Assembly: GCA_037042185.1 (NCBI GenBank)
Contig: JAXQJY010000026.1
Location: 310,001-374,000, forward strand
Reading direction: 5' to 3'
Source: Sordariomycetes sp. S80-01Y
Lineage: Eukaryota; Ascomycota; Sordariomycetes
Length of the DNA: 64,000 bases
Below the pieces are notes generated by a model. It saw nothing but the letters and a program-made list of their open reading frames with translations. It was not told the DNA's origin and ran no database searches. The position numbers and the translations under genes are program-made. Numbering within the stretch: the first letter of the stretch is position 1; each line of letters opens with the position of its first letter. Shown here piece by piece: positions 32,943 to 43,467 of this stretch.

Positions 32943-33562
32943 TCATCCTATCTTCTGCGGCGGTGGCTTGCGACGAACCCAGACTTCCTTGTCTGCGGTT
33001 TCTGAGCCGTCCTCCAGCGTGACTGTTGCTGCTTCTTTGACTTCGCGCAGTTGGACTTCCCAGATGGGCAAGCGATATGCGCCCCTGTCGCCCTGGCCTG
33101 TGAAGAGGTCGAAGGACCAGCCGTGCTTGGGGCAGGTGATGCCCGCGCTGAGGACGATGCCAAAGTCTTCAATGTCGAACGGCGTCCCGTCGGATAAGGG
33201 GAACGAGGAGTGGGGGCATTCCTTGAGATACATATTTAGTCGTTGCAGGAAGGGATCAAGTTGAGACAACTTACATGATCCACCGCGTGCATCTTCCCCC
33301 TGTGCCGAAAGACAAGAACCTGGTCCTTCAAGTCGAGCTCGGCCTCTGTCCCGTCTTCACCTCCTGCCAGTGACACTTCCGTCTTCTCAGCCGCGTCTTC
33401 CTTCGGCACCTTAAAGACCTTGCAGCCAGGACGGACGTCGGATTTGCAGTCGCGCGGGAAGCGCAGCTGCTCGTCGTCGGAGCCCGTCTCAGGGAAAGAC
33501 GACATGAGCCCAACGGGGAACCATGCGGGCTCGGCCCGTCTGAAGAAGTTGAATGGGTTCAT
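32943..33562 (-). CDS. Rieske [2Fe-2S] domain protein
   Basis: Exons 33562-33275 and 33221-32943 (53-nt intron) give 188 aa. The junction restores the first cluster motif: HAVDH|ECPHSSFPL with Cys98 and His100. The second motif is TCPKHGWSFDL with Cys126 and His129. These are the four ligands of a Rieske centre. The whole protein is essentially a Rieske domain, with an N-terminal strand (AWFPVGLMSSFPETG) like small nitrite-reductase-subunit or Rieske-ferredoxin proteins. There is no oxygenase catalytic domain, membrane anchor or targeting signal. It probably transfers electrons in the cytosol; the partner is unknown. It is divergent from the GNAT gene at 34057. Confidence 0.88.
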
Positions 33563-34056
33563 TGCGGGTCGTGTTCCTGCTATCGGTCTTCCATGTGAGT
33601 CAAAATGAGGGTGAAGCGAGTGTTGGGTGTGGTGAATGAGCGCGTGGTGAGTGCTGTGGGTGACATTTTGGAGTGAAAATGAGATCTTGAGATGGCGCCA
33701 AGCGATATCGGCTCGTTTCCTGCTTGACTCTGGCCGTTGAGTCGGCCACTTTGACCCTCAGACCGGTGCGTGCTCACGAATTCCTTATCAGAACTCTGCA
33801 GAGCTTGTGCGCACTTTCTCCGGACTTGTTAGATGTACCGCATTATGCAAATCATTGCGTGACTCGCTTTGGATGTTGACGCATCATCGTACCGTTCTGC
33901 CGAGTTCCGACTCATCCCCACATGAGTACTCATCCCCACATGAGTACTCAACCCTCACTAAACCATTTTCACCCACGACCATCATGATAAGATGGCAAGA
34001 CATAGACAACTCCTCCTGAAAACCACCTTCTTCCTTTCACCAAAGTAGCGCCCAAG
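33563..34056. promoter_or_regulatory. Divergent promoter region between Rieske and GNAT genes
   Basis: A 494-nt spacer between two divergent start codons. It contains the tandem palindromic repeat listed separately and a poly-pyrimidine leader before the GNAT ATG. Shared control is possible but not shown. Confidence 0.45.
33910..33950. repeat. Tandem 18-nt palindromic repeat in a divergent promoter
   Basis: The unit ACTCATCCCCACATGAGT occurs twice without mismatch (33910-33927 and 33928-33945), followed by ACTCA. Each unit has perfect 6-nt inverted arms (ACTCAT/ATGAGT), and the joints create further palindromes (ATGAGTACTCAT). Such paired dyads are typical of binding sites for dimeric regulators. 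The CCCCAC core also resembles C2H2/CreA-type sites. Confidence 0.6.
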
Positions 34057-35133
34057 ATGGACCCCTCAGCGCGGACGACGCCATTCGTTCCCAGCGGCCT
34101 CCTGGATCTGCTCAACCACCATCTCCCTCACTCTCTACCCTTACTCCGTCGGCTTCAAGTCGCCAAATATAGGGACGAAGTTACCGAGCATTCAAGGATC
34201 ATTGTCGTGTCGCGGTGGAACCATGATGGCGAGGTGGCCAATAGTGACAACTTCATCGCTGCCTACGCGGACTTCTCCGGTGGACCAGAGACGCAGATGT
34301 GGTTGTTCGGTACGATCGAGACCAAAGACAAGGTCTCAGATGCTGAGAAGGTGGAATGCAAGCAGCTCCTAAAATGTTTGGTGGACGAGATGATCAAGAT
34401 TGGGAGGCAATATGGAAAGGAGACGACCTATCCTGGTACATTGCTGCTCGGGACGGTGCACACCAGATTGCGGCGGATGTTGGAAGAACTGAACAGGATC
34501 ACGCCCAGAGCGACGGGCTTCTATGACAAGTGGCTATTCAAGGCAGAGGACCTACCCGACAAGGAGGCGCAACTACCCGAAGGGATGAGCTGGGATACGG
34601 CCAGCCCGGAGGATTGCGAGATAGTCGTGTCAAGAACAGATATACCTAGGACGGCGTAAGATTCGTTTTCGATCGAGGAGGACGTAAGCTGATGGTGTCA
34701 CAGGGAAATGCTGGTCAAGATGCCAAATCTAGTGATACGTTTGGCGGACAAGACGCCCATATCGTGGGCGTTTCTCGGCCCCGATGGCTCCCTGATAAGC
34801 CTTCATTGCGAGGTAAGCCGGTCGGCTGCTTCGGCTCCCATGGTCACTCACACGGATATAGGAGCCCTATCGAAGACGCGGCCTGGCCAAGACATTGGCC
34901 GCGAAGCTCATGCGTCAAGGGCCCGGTGATTTCGCAGATGACGGTTGGTGCACTGCAGACGTCGCGGGAGACAATATGGGAAGCCGAGGAATGTGCAAGA
35001 GTCTGAATGGGAAGCCCCATTGGGAGGTGTCATGGTAGGTTTGGAGATTTGGATGTCTGCGTCGGGTGTTAACTGCGGATACAGGGTTCTGTTTGACATC
35101 ACGGATGAAAGCATCTCAGATGCTTCTGCATGA
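34057..35133 (+). CDS. GNAT-type N-acetyltransferase (FR47/GLYAT-like)
   Basis: Four exons, 34057-34655, 34704-34812, 34862-35034 and 35085-35133, are separated by introns of 48-50 nt (309 aa). The C-terminal half carries the acetyl-CoA binding motif: ISLHCEEPYRRRGLAKTLAA, with the RRRGLA pyrophosphate loop, preceded by the strand PISWAFLGPDGSL. The N-terminal half (VVSRWNHDGEVANSDNF, QMWLFGTIETKD) resembles the extra N-terminal domain of glycine-acyltransferase-like fungal proteins. It would acetylate a small molecule or protein in the cytosol; the substrate is unknown. It is divergent from the Rieske gene. Confidence 0.8.
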
Positions 35134-35763
35134 TGGGCTTATTGGGGCCGGAATTACCGGACGATGTCGCTGGCAAAGACATTGAGTACGTGTTGTGTGA
35201 TCTCGTAGGCTCCCAAGCGGCAAGTCTCTACTAGGGAAGAGTCATGCCTGTTACTGTTGAGGTGTTAGCCCATCTTGTCAATGGCAAAGGTATTCAGTGG
35301 GCGCAATGAACGGAGGAAAAACATGAGCAATTATATGGCAGGCAATGGTTGATACCGACTTATCTAGACACAGAAATACAGACAACGGCTCTCGGATTTC
35401 AACCTCCCCTGCCCACGTACACACGCACCCAAAGTCCGTCATGGCGTCTCACCTTGCCCCATCCTCACTAAACTGTCAGACACCGCGCTGACTTGTCAGC
35501 CAGTCTGTGTCCCGTCGAAGCTTACAAATGACCCTTGGCTACGAACTCAAACTCCGGGGGCCAAACGGTGTCCTGACCGACGGTCCCCTGCCGGCCCCAC
35601 CCCGATCCTTGGACGATGACATGACATGACGGCGCATACATGTCCGGAGCTGACCTCTTAGTTCCGGGCACGCGGGGCAGCTAAATCATGAAGACTCCCC
35701 GCCTCTCCAACATTCACTTTTCACAACGTCCGTCTAATTTGATCATTATCTTCATTTATCAAC
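35134..35763. other. Intergenic region upstream of the dehydrogenase gene
   Basis: About 0.6 kb. No gene was seen; the AT-rich last 60 nt form the leader of the next gene. Confidence 0.5.
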
Positions 35764-36992
35764 ATGACACTCGTCCAGGTCTCGCCTAATCCGACGCTGA
35801 AGGGTCACAAACTGCTCCTTCAAGTGCCCTTCAAGCTACCTCAAGCCCTCATCGACCGCATTCAGTCCGACTTCCCGGACTTGGCGATCCTGACTCGAAT
35901 CAAGGACTTTATGAATGACGAGGCTTATGATGATACGAGCAAGGATGAATGGCGGAGCATCACTGTTTTGCTCACCGGCAAGGCGTTGCCTGAGCCAGAG
36001 GATGCGGAGAAGCTGCAGCTGGTGCAGTTGATGAGCGCAGGGGCAAATCATGTTCTTGAGAAGCCCATCTTCAAAGATACGGATATCGCATTCTGCACGG
36101 CCAACGGGGTTCACGGGTTAGGTTCCTGATTGCGATGGAAGGCGAAGACTAAGACTGGACAGGCCGCAGATCTCGGAATGGGTCATATCGACATTCCTCG
36201 CTCATCAACATCGGAGTTAGTTGAAATGAACCACCCGAAAGAGTGGCCTGCTAACGATCAAGTCCCCCAATATCTCGATTATCAAAGAGAAAAGCGATGG
36301 CACAGGCATGAAGAGCTGCCAGAAGACGCCGTGGGCAAGCGAGTGTAAGTGTGCCTCTCCCCCCGACGCCCACCCCTTTCTCACAGTTTAGGGGCATCCT
36401 TGGCTACGGCGCCATCGGCCGTCAGGTAGCCCGTGTCGCCAAAGCCATGGGCATGGACGTCCACGCGTACACCCTCCATCCCAAGAACACGCCCGAGGAG
36501 CGCCGCGACGAGACGTACACGCCCCCGGGCCTCGGCGACGTCGAGGGCAAATTCCCCAGCAAATGGTTCTCGGGCGGCTCCAAGGCCGATCTGCACGCCT
36601 TCCTCGGCTCGGATCTGGATCTGCTGGTAATTGCGGTGCCGCTGACGCCGCAGACCACCCACCTCATCGGGCGCGAGGAGTTTGAAGTCATGTCCAAGAA
36701 GAGGACGTTTGTGTCCAACATTGCGCGCGGGCCGGTCGTGAAGACGGACGATATCATCGAAGCCCTGAACAGCGAGACCATCAGAGGCGCGGCGCTGGAT
36801 GTCACGGATCCGGAGCCGCTGCCGGATGGTCACGAGCTGTTTGGGGCCAAGAATGTGATCATCACGCCGCACGTCAGCGGAGGGTCGACCAATTACGCGG
36901 AAAGAGTTCTGGAGATCTTGAAGCAGAACCTGACGCGGTTGAGTCAAGGGCGGGAATTTGTGAACAAGGTGAATAGAAAGGAGGGATACTGA
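35764..36992 (+). CDS. D-isomer-specific 2-hydroxyacid dehydrogenase
   Basis: Four exons, 35764-36116, 36163-36215, 36263-36344 and 36392-36992, with introns of 46-47 nt (362 aa). The joins restore PQISEWVISTFLAHQH and VGKRV|GILGYGAIGRQVA, the latter being the GxGxxG NAD(P)-binding loop. Catalytic landmarks are FVSNIARGPVV (Arg), DVTDPEPLPDG (Glu) and IITPHVSGGS (His). It reduces 2-oxoacids to D-2-hydroxyacids, or the reverse, with NAD(P)H in the cytosol; the glyoxylate, hydroxypyruvate and phenylpyruvate specificities cannot be told apart by eye. A loop of about 25 residues (HAYTLHPKNTPEERRDETYT) after the nucleotide-binding motif is typical of this fungal branch. Confidence 0.9.
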
Positions 36993-37292
36993 GTATAGAT
37001 CGGTCTCAAGGAGGGGGTGTACCAGCTTAGCACCGTTGAGCAGTCTTATCCCTGACCACGAGTCTCTACGCGAAGGTTAGATAGGGATCTTTGCCAGCCA
37101 TTGAACATTGTGTAGAATATGAATACTTTAGAAGTTTCTTTGGAAATCTCAGTTTTTACTACTTAAAGATCCTCTGGCGTGGCTTGCATTTAGCATAGTC
37201 CCAATATAACGTCGCTCACAGCCCATGGTCCTTCTATCACCTCGCGTCATTGCGATATACCGGCAGAATATCGTGAGAAGGGTGTCTCAAAG
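36993..37292. other. Convergent 3' spacer
   Basis: AT-rich 3' flanking sequence with nothing further recognised. Confidence 0.4.
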
Positions 37293-38340
37293 CTAGAACA
37301 AAACGCTCCAGCTCACTCGAGGCGATATCAAAGGGCTAGAGTGTAAACCATCGCCCGACTGTTGCCCAAGCAAAATAGTCTGCGAGGCGAAGGCCACCAA
37401 GACTTTCCATAGCCGGAACAAGATAGGCTCGATCATCGATTCATAGTTGGCTTCCGCATCGGTCTGCGATGTGAGGCCTCTAATCATGTGGATGGTTAAC
37501 CCCTCCCAATATCGGTGACCGAGGTTGAGCCATGGTTGTGGCATATTCATCTAGCGTCACCGTTTGCGTCTCGTTGTGCCGTCTCGCCAGTATGTGCGAA
37601 GGCTACGGTTTCTGACTGCAGATAGATCTGGAAATGCGACATGTCGGGTTGTTGTAGTTCCTTGCGGTTAACCCAAGAGACAGCAGCCCCAATGAGGGGC
37701 AAGGTCTGGGTTACAAGCTTCTAGGGCTATTGGTGGTCTTTATTAACCGCCGAGGAAGCTGCAGATGCATGCAGGTCAGCAAGGTGTACTGAGCTGAAGC
37801 TATGCTCTTGGTCGAAAGTAACTTACCAAGCATTGTCTCGGCAACCGCCACGATGAAGGGGAGAATGAGAAGGGTCGTGGACAGAATTCGGCCAAATCCC
37901 CGTTCCTTCTCATCCTCATCCACGTGCATGAATCCTTGGGGAGCCTAGCGAAACGGGCAAATCCCGAATCAAAGCCACGGTGAAAGGGAAGCCGGCAACC
38001 GCGAAGATTGAGCTGCACAGCGTCCTCTCCGTAAAGAGGATGACCGATCTGACGTGGACATGAAATCTCAATGGTCTTCTAAGACACCAAGATATCAATC
38101 TCGCTTGATCGACCTGGCTGCGAGCTTTAGTCGACCAGGAAGCCACCGAGGACAAGTCGGAAGCGACCTAAGTGGAGGATGGAAGCCGATTCCAACACGA
38201 TGTAAGACATCAAGTTCGGGGGTTGAATGAAGGTGATATCGGAAATCCCAGGCTTCGGCTCAAGGGCCTTGTTTGGTGCAACATAGCTCCAAGCCGGCCT
38301 TGATCCAACCAACTGTTCGGCTACCGTCCTAGGCAATGCA
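37293..38340 (-). pseudogene. Decayed or strongly diverged paralogue of the polytopic membrane protein at 43468-45170
   Basis: Two separated stretches resemble the intact gene in order and on the same strand. Near 37830-37925, DEDEKERGFGRILSTTLLIL matches EDEWGFGQILPLFLLAL of the intact protein. A well-formed splice donor (GTAAGT) follows just after the equivalent of the VESIR position, where the intact gene also has an intron. Further on, near 37340-37440, YESMIEPILFRLWKVL matches the last membrane segment (YESEYLNKGMFQLWIFL). The upstream part (37930-38340) is open only in changing frames and I could not align it. I infer a relic or poorly modelled divergent copy; a working gene with odd exons is not excluded. 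Confidence 0.42.
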
Positions 38341-38433
38341 TGGATTGGCGCAACATGACATACAGGTCGCATATGCTGGGATTCCCGGCTGGTCTGCCCA
38401 ATGTCGAAGAGATGACTGAGAGATCGAAGTCAT

Positions 38434-39810
38434 TCAAGGACTCATAAGATATCTCGAGTCCTGGCCCTCGAGTGTGTCACAGTACCAAAGCGCCCAGGAG
38501 GCAAGGTGGCGCATTTCCTCGGGCAGGCTCTCTGCGACGCTGCGAGCCCAGGAAATGACGACGTCCTTGCGGCGGCCACAGGACGGGGCGAGCTCGGGGC
38601 TGATACAGAAATGGCCGAGCACGTATTCGAGAAGGAAGCCGTACACCATCACCAGCCTAGCAGCGTGGTTTTCGGGTTGGACAAAGTCGTTGAATTCGCG
38701 GTGTGTGAAGGACGTGGGCATCAGCCAGAAGCCGACAAACTCCATCCAGGCTGCCAAGGTTAGTCAAGGTGAAAAGGGCCCAAGCCAAGGGAGCTCACCT
38801 CGCGTCGCCGAATAGCGAAGGCCGTCTGTACATCCCAAGATGGCGTCAAGATATTTGAGTTCTGGTAGTGATCGCAACAGGGGCCGGATGCTATCAACCG
38901 CCGCGTCAAACTCATCCAACATTCTGAGGTCCAACGGCAGGTCAGTCGTCATTGCCGCCAGCGTGCCCATGTGCCTCTCCATCGTCATGCCCGCAAAGAG
39001 TGAGTTGTCAAAGTCCGGCAGAATCTGCGTGATGATCAAATTTCCCCCGCGGACCATGGTCAGGTACTCAATCATACTGTCCTGGGTCGCGATGAGGCCT
39101 GATTGCGCTACGAGGCAGATGACGGCTGCGAAGAGTGCGTCTGCCTCCACAATGGTCCAGTTTCGGCGCACAATCTCCTCGTTGACGCGCTTGATGGCCA
39201 CAAGGCGGTGCTGCAGCGCCGATGGCGTGTAGTCGAGCCCTGGGTTGTGCTGGGTAATGTGAGAGGCTCCCAGCCCCAGAAGTGCATGCGCGAGGTAATC
39301 ATACTATACTTCGTCAGCCAGAACAAGTGTGCAGAGAGTAGGGTGTCATACCTCGTGGGACATAGCCGCCGCTTGGCTCCATGCTGAATGCGCTTTCAAG
39401 GGTATCGATGGATATGCGACAGTCAGAAACTGGTGGTAAAATCTCAAGTCCTCCAGAGCCAGCCCGTTTAACGGCGATTGAGGGCTCGCAGCGGCCACGA
39501 CGCTCCCTGCCTCTGCCGCTGTCCCAACGCCCTGGACTGGATACTCGCATCGAAGTCCGAGGCGATGACAGCTCGTGCACGACGGCCGCTGCTCATTGCA
39601 CTTGACACGTCTTCTTTTGCAGCTGAAGCACCCCAGGCGGGATTTGATGTGTCCTCTGCGACTTGCCGATCCTCGATGGCGTCTCTCAGAGCCCACTGCT
39701 TTGGACGGCTTCTCATCCAAAGGCGACAGCGAGTCAGCCGAGGAGGACGTGGCCGGGAGGGGAGACTGGCTAGCCGACGGTGGTTTGTCGCGTTGGTCGG
39801 CCATTTCCAT
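38434..39810 (-). CDS. Zn2Cys6 (Gal4-type) transcription factor
   Basis: Three exons, 39810-39352, 39303-38799 and 38750-38434, with 48-nt introns (426 aa). The start is the first in-frame ATG (MEMADQRDKPPSASQ). After a Ser/Pro/Arg-rich head comes the binuclear zinc cluster with Cys61, Cys64, Cys71, Cys78, Cys81 and Cys88 (CFSCKRRRVKCNEQRPSC). ALEDLRFYHQFLTVAYPSIP then begins the short helical C-terminal region typical of Upc2/sterol-uptake-control-like fungal regulators, which continues with YDYLAHALLGLGASHI. It acts in the nucleus as a DNA-binding regulator. The targets are unknown; the FAD-oxidase gene lies upstream on the same strand and is a candidate by position only. Confidence 0.92.
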
Positions 39811-40625
39811 TGAAGCTACAGTCCCGATGTTGAGCAAATCCGCCAGCTTTCAGAGTCGCATTGTCATTGTCGTCCCAAGTCAGCCTATCCAACTCAATCA
39901 CGGCACTCCTCGAAGGAGCTGGAGTCAATGGCAGTCAACGGCAGTCCAGTCCCGTCGGCACCTCTTGAGTTCTTCTTGTTGAGCAGCTCGCTGTCCTCGA
40001 CACACGTGCAGGATCACGGTCGAGCGAGCCAATCCTGTCTGCCTCGCACGTATCGCGCCACCCGTGGATTGACAATGTAAGTGTATGCGAGGGCTGATGG
40101 GGTTGTGACGTGAAATCGCGGATGACGGGAGAAACATCCGAGGCACAGAGTTTGTCTTTGCGCTATCGTCGCTCGTCACCGCTACGGATCTCGCCCCCTA
40201 CGCTGTAGATACACAGTACCTCAGGCTCCTGACGCACTGCTGAGCTCCTTCTCCAATCACGTGGCCCTCGTGAAATCATCGACTAGCCTGAAAGGGAAGA
40301 TTTGATGGCCGTTAGCGTCTAGTTGGAAGCACAGGCCATCTACATGACCTACCCGGTATCATTCAAGCAGTAGCATGATTTCGCGTTGTGCGAACTTAGC
40401 AAACAAGCTACACGAAGAGATAAAGCTAGTTTTCGGGGATGTATGCGTAGAATTAGAACTAGTACCTCGACTACTTCCGCTCCTAGTGTTCACGCTTGAG
40501 ATCGTGCTCCCTCATTAGTCGTCATGGCTCGGACAGTTTAAGGTACTGTCGAGTTAAAGCCACCCCTTGCAAATAACAGCGTAGCTGGCTGTAAATATCG
40601 CCGACAATTTAATCAGTAAAACGAC
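39811..40625. other. Intergenic region upstream of the Zn2Cys6 regulator gene
   Basis: About 0.8 kb with the regulator promoter and the 3' end of the FAD-oxidase gene. No gene seen. Confidence 0.5.
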
Positions 40626-42384
40626 TCAGTCGTACAACCCCAAGATCTCTCCAACGACGCTGCGATAGATACCATCTGGGTCGAAATCGTCTTTGATGGT
40701 CTTGAATCGGGCGAGGTACTGCACCATCAGAGAATGCTCACAAGGCTCAAAATGACGACTTACCTCGGGGTCAACGTGCTGACTTGCGCGCTTCAAAACA
40801 TCACGCGTGTTCTTGGTCCAGTGTGGACGGCAGGTGAACTCGTCGATGAGGGTGTTGGCCAGGTTGATATCTGCACCAGTTAGTACAAGCATAAACTCAC
40901 ACCCTGAAAAACTCACAGAACTCCTCATTGTAGCGCTTCTGGTCGCCCACGCTCGGCCGGTACGATGGGAAGTCGAACATGATGGCCCCCTGGCTCCAGT
41001 CCTCGCCATCAGCCGTGCCAGTCGTGACCTGGCCCAGGAAATCCTTGTGGGCCTTGCCGAACTTGATGTTGATGCCGCTGCGATACGTGGCAGACATGAT
41101 CTTGCCCTTCTTTGCCGACTCGTCGAAGAGTTCTCTCACGCGTTTCAGCATTTCGTTCGCCCTCGGCATGGGAAACGCCAGTTCCAGGGTGTACCCCTTG
41201 AGGCCGTAGTCCCAGACCGGCTTCTGGTCGGGGTACAGGCCGCCGATGAGGACGTCGTAGTTGTAGCCGTAGACGGGGAACTCCTCGATGGGCTCCCAGG
41301 TGCGCTTGTCGCGGAAGTTGGGTTCCTCCCACAAACCGAAGAAGATTTCTTCAGCGAGCCAGTTTGAAGTCGGGAGGACTTTTCCGGACTCGAGAATGGC
41401 TTTAGCCGCGGCGGCCTCGATGGGCGTAACGGAGAACGTGGACTGGAAGCCTTCCTGGTCAGATTCGTCTTGCGGCACCGAGTCGTAGTACCGCCAGTGG
41501 AACTTCCTCTTCTTAGGCCACCACTGCGATTGTTAGATCCTTTTCTCGCGTCAAAGATAAGATCGCTCACCCAAAGATTGGCGGTCTCATACGGAGCAAT
41601 GAGGTCAGTCAAGTTTCCGTTCAGGACGTCTTCCTCTTCGAGGCTGCAATGGTCAGCATAGTCTTTCCTTTCGTTGGTTCAAACTTACATCTCTTGCCTA
41701 GCCCACACTTTGGTCTCTGGGTAGATCGACAGCTTCATCCTCCCAATGATGCCGAGAAGCCCCAGCGACGTCGAAGCTGCAAGCCACTCGTCGTTGTCCT
41801 CATCCTTGACGACAGTGCGGATCTCCCCGCTGCCATCAATGATGTCCATCTCTCGCACACCGCCGACGACAACTGCGTCCTCGCGGAGGGAGGTTCGGTG
41901 TGCACCCATCGCGACACAACCGCCGATGCTGATGTTCCAGTTGACGAGACCAGTGCCAATGTTGGCGCCACGTTCGTGAAGCCACTCGGACAGCCTAAGG
42001 GGTTAGATTCTGCATCATTTCAAGAACAGGCGGCACTTACTGGAAAAAGGTCACACCCGCTTCAATCACTACAGAGCCCGACTCGCCCTCAAGCTCAAAG
42101 TCGTAAATCCCGTTCGTGAATTCAGTTCGAATGATGACCGTCTCGTCGTCGCTGCACTGGGTATCATACCACATGTGGCCCTGCGCACCGGCGCGAACCT
42201 GCAATCCGCGATCCTTCGCATCTTTAACAAGCTGTTGGATCTCCTCGACGCTGCTCGCATTGTGCACCTCGACGACGTTGTGACAGGCTGGTGAGCCTTC
42301 ACCATCAAAGGTGTTGTAAGCGAAGCCCGCGACGGCACGCTGCACGCCAAAGGCAAGCAACGGGATTTGACGTAAGCCGAACAT
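40626..42384 (-). CDS. Secreted FAD-linked oxidase, D-arabinono-1,4-lactone-oxidase-like
   Basis: Six exons, 42384-42041, 41994-41689, 41643-41571, 41523-40917, 40870-40764 and 40718-40626, with introns of 45-47 nt and all frames joined (509 aa). A hydrophobic N-terminus (MFGLRQIPLLAFGVQRAVAG) suggests secretion. The FAD_binding_4 part shows VVEVHNASSVEEIQQLVKDA, VRAGAQGHMWYDT and the loop GLVNWNISIGGCVAMGAH. The C-terminus (FKTIKDDFDPDGIYRSVVG) matches the ALO domain of aldonolactone oxidases. The family oxidises aldonolactones or sugars with O2, releasing H2O2. His68 of the usual flavin-attachment region is replaced in context by GQGH, so covalent FAD cannot be asserted. A secreted sugar oxidase could feed H2O2 to LPMOs; this is inference. 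Confidence 0.82.
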
Positions 42385-43467
42385 AGCAACGTACTTGCTC
42401 GATACTCGAGGCTAAGCCTCGCATTGCACAGCATGGGAGATGCTGCTTTCTTATAAGCTATGCCGCAGGCCATCGGCCTCCAATACGACGTGAAGCGTCG
42501 TCGTTGGATTGGCACGCCAGCGTTGCAGCGTCGCATCCTCGGTCGTACCAGCCTGAGATGGTTCGTCGGCCCCTGAACTGTTCATTAATGAGGGTGTCAC
42601 ACAACATGTGACGGCGATCCGTTTCCCTCAGAGGGCTGGGTATCCGATGCGGGGATGGAGGCGCGAAGGGTGGTTGGTCGGCTGGCGGCGAGATCCTTGC
42701 TGTCAGATGCACGTAGAATGCGGAGAAGGCAGGGGATGGGGAATGCGTGCTCGCGCTCGGCGTAACCTCATCTTTGGGATGAGAATATTGAGAACAGATG
42801 TCAAGGGCTGCCTACGAGGGCTGTTCAGTGATCAACTGTCGTGAATGAAGCGAAGCCCCGAAGCCGGGCGCAAGGATAGGGCTATTGAGGGAGAAGTAAC
42901 GGCAGTATTTCTCGCGAATTAGACTCCGGGATATGGTTATTATAGCGCCATGTATTAAGGCCTGGGGAAAACTGCCAACTGGCCGAGGCGATGTAACTCT
43001 GGAGGCGGTGTCATTGCCCGCATGGTGTCAGACGGCAGCAGAGGTGTGACCAAATTAGGAAGGACACCGACGAGAGTGATTCCCATCCAGATAGCTCCGG
43101 CTTTTTCATTTCATCATGGCACCACGACCCGAGCCAGTAATGTGGCTTTCCTTTCGTACAGCCCGCCCTCTAGATGCCGTCGAGTGGTATCTGCACTTTC
43201 TAATGACGGCACTTACTCGGAAAAGTCGCGTTCATGTCTGAAAGATCAGACTTGGAAGATCACCCCAAAAAGTTGAGGGTTTAAAGATCAGGCTTGAAAG
43301 CTCAGGCTTGTCCGAGCGAGCAAGACGCCGGTTTCAGGATATCCTGGCAAGAACAGGCTTGGAACTCGCAACGGCTGCTGGCTGCCATTCCGCCCAAGAC
43401 ATAAGTCAAGGTCCAGAGAGGTGCTGTGAGACCTGGTCCTGATATAGCAAGTTGCATCCGGCGACTC
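42385..43467. other. 1.1-kb intergenic region
   Basis: Promoter of the FAD-oxidase gene plus the 3' side of the membrane-protein gene. Near 43245-43310 an imperfect tandem motif (AAGATCAGRCTTGRAAG-like) occurs about three times. No gene seen. Confidence 0.4.

Noticed and set aside
34057-42384. Secondary-metabolite gene cluster around the Zn2Cys6 regulator, dehydrogenase and FAD oxidase
   Set aside because: No polyketide synthase, NRPS, terpene synthase or prenyltransferase core gene is present.
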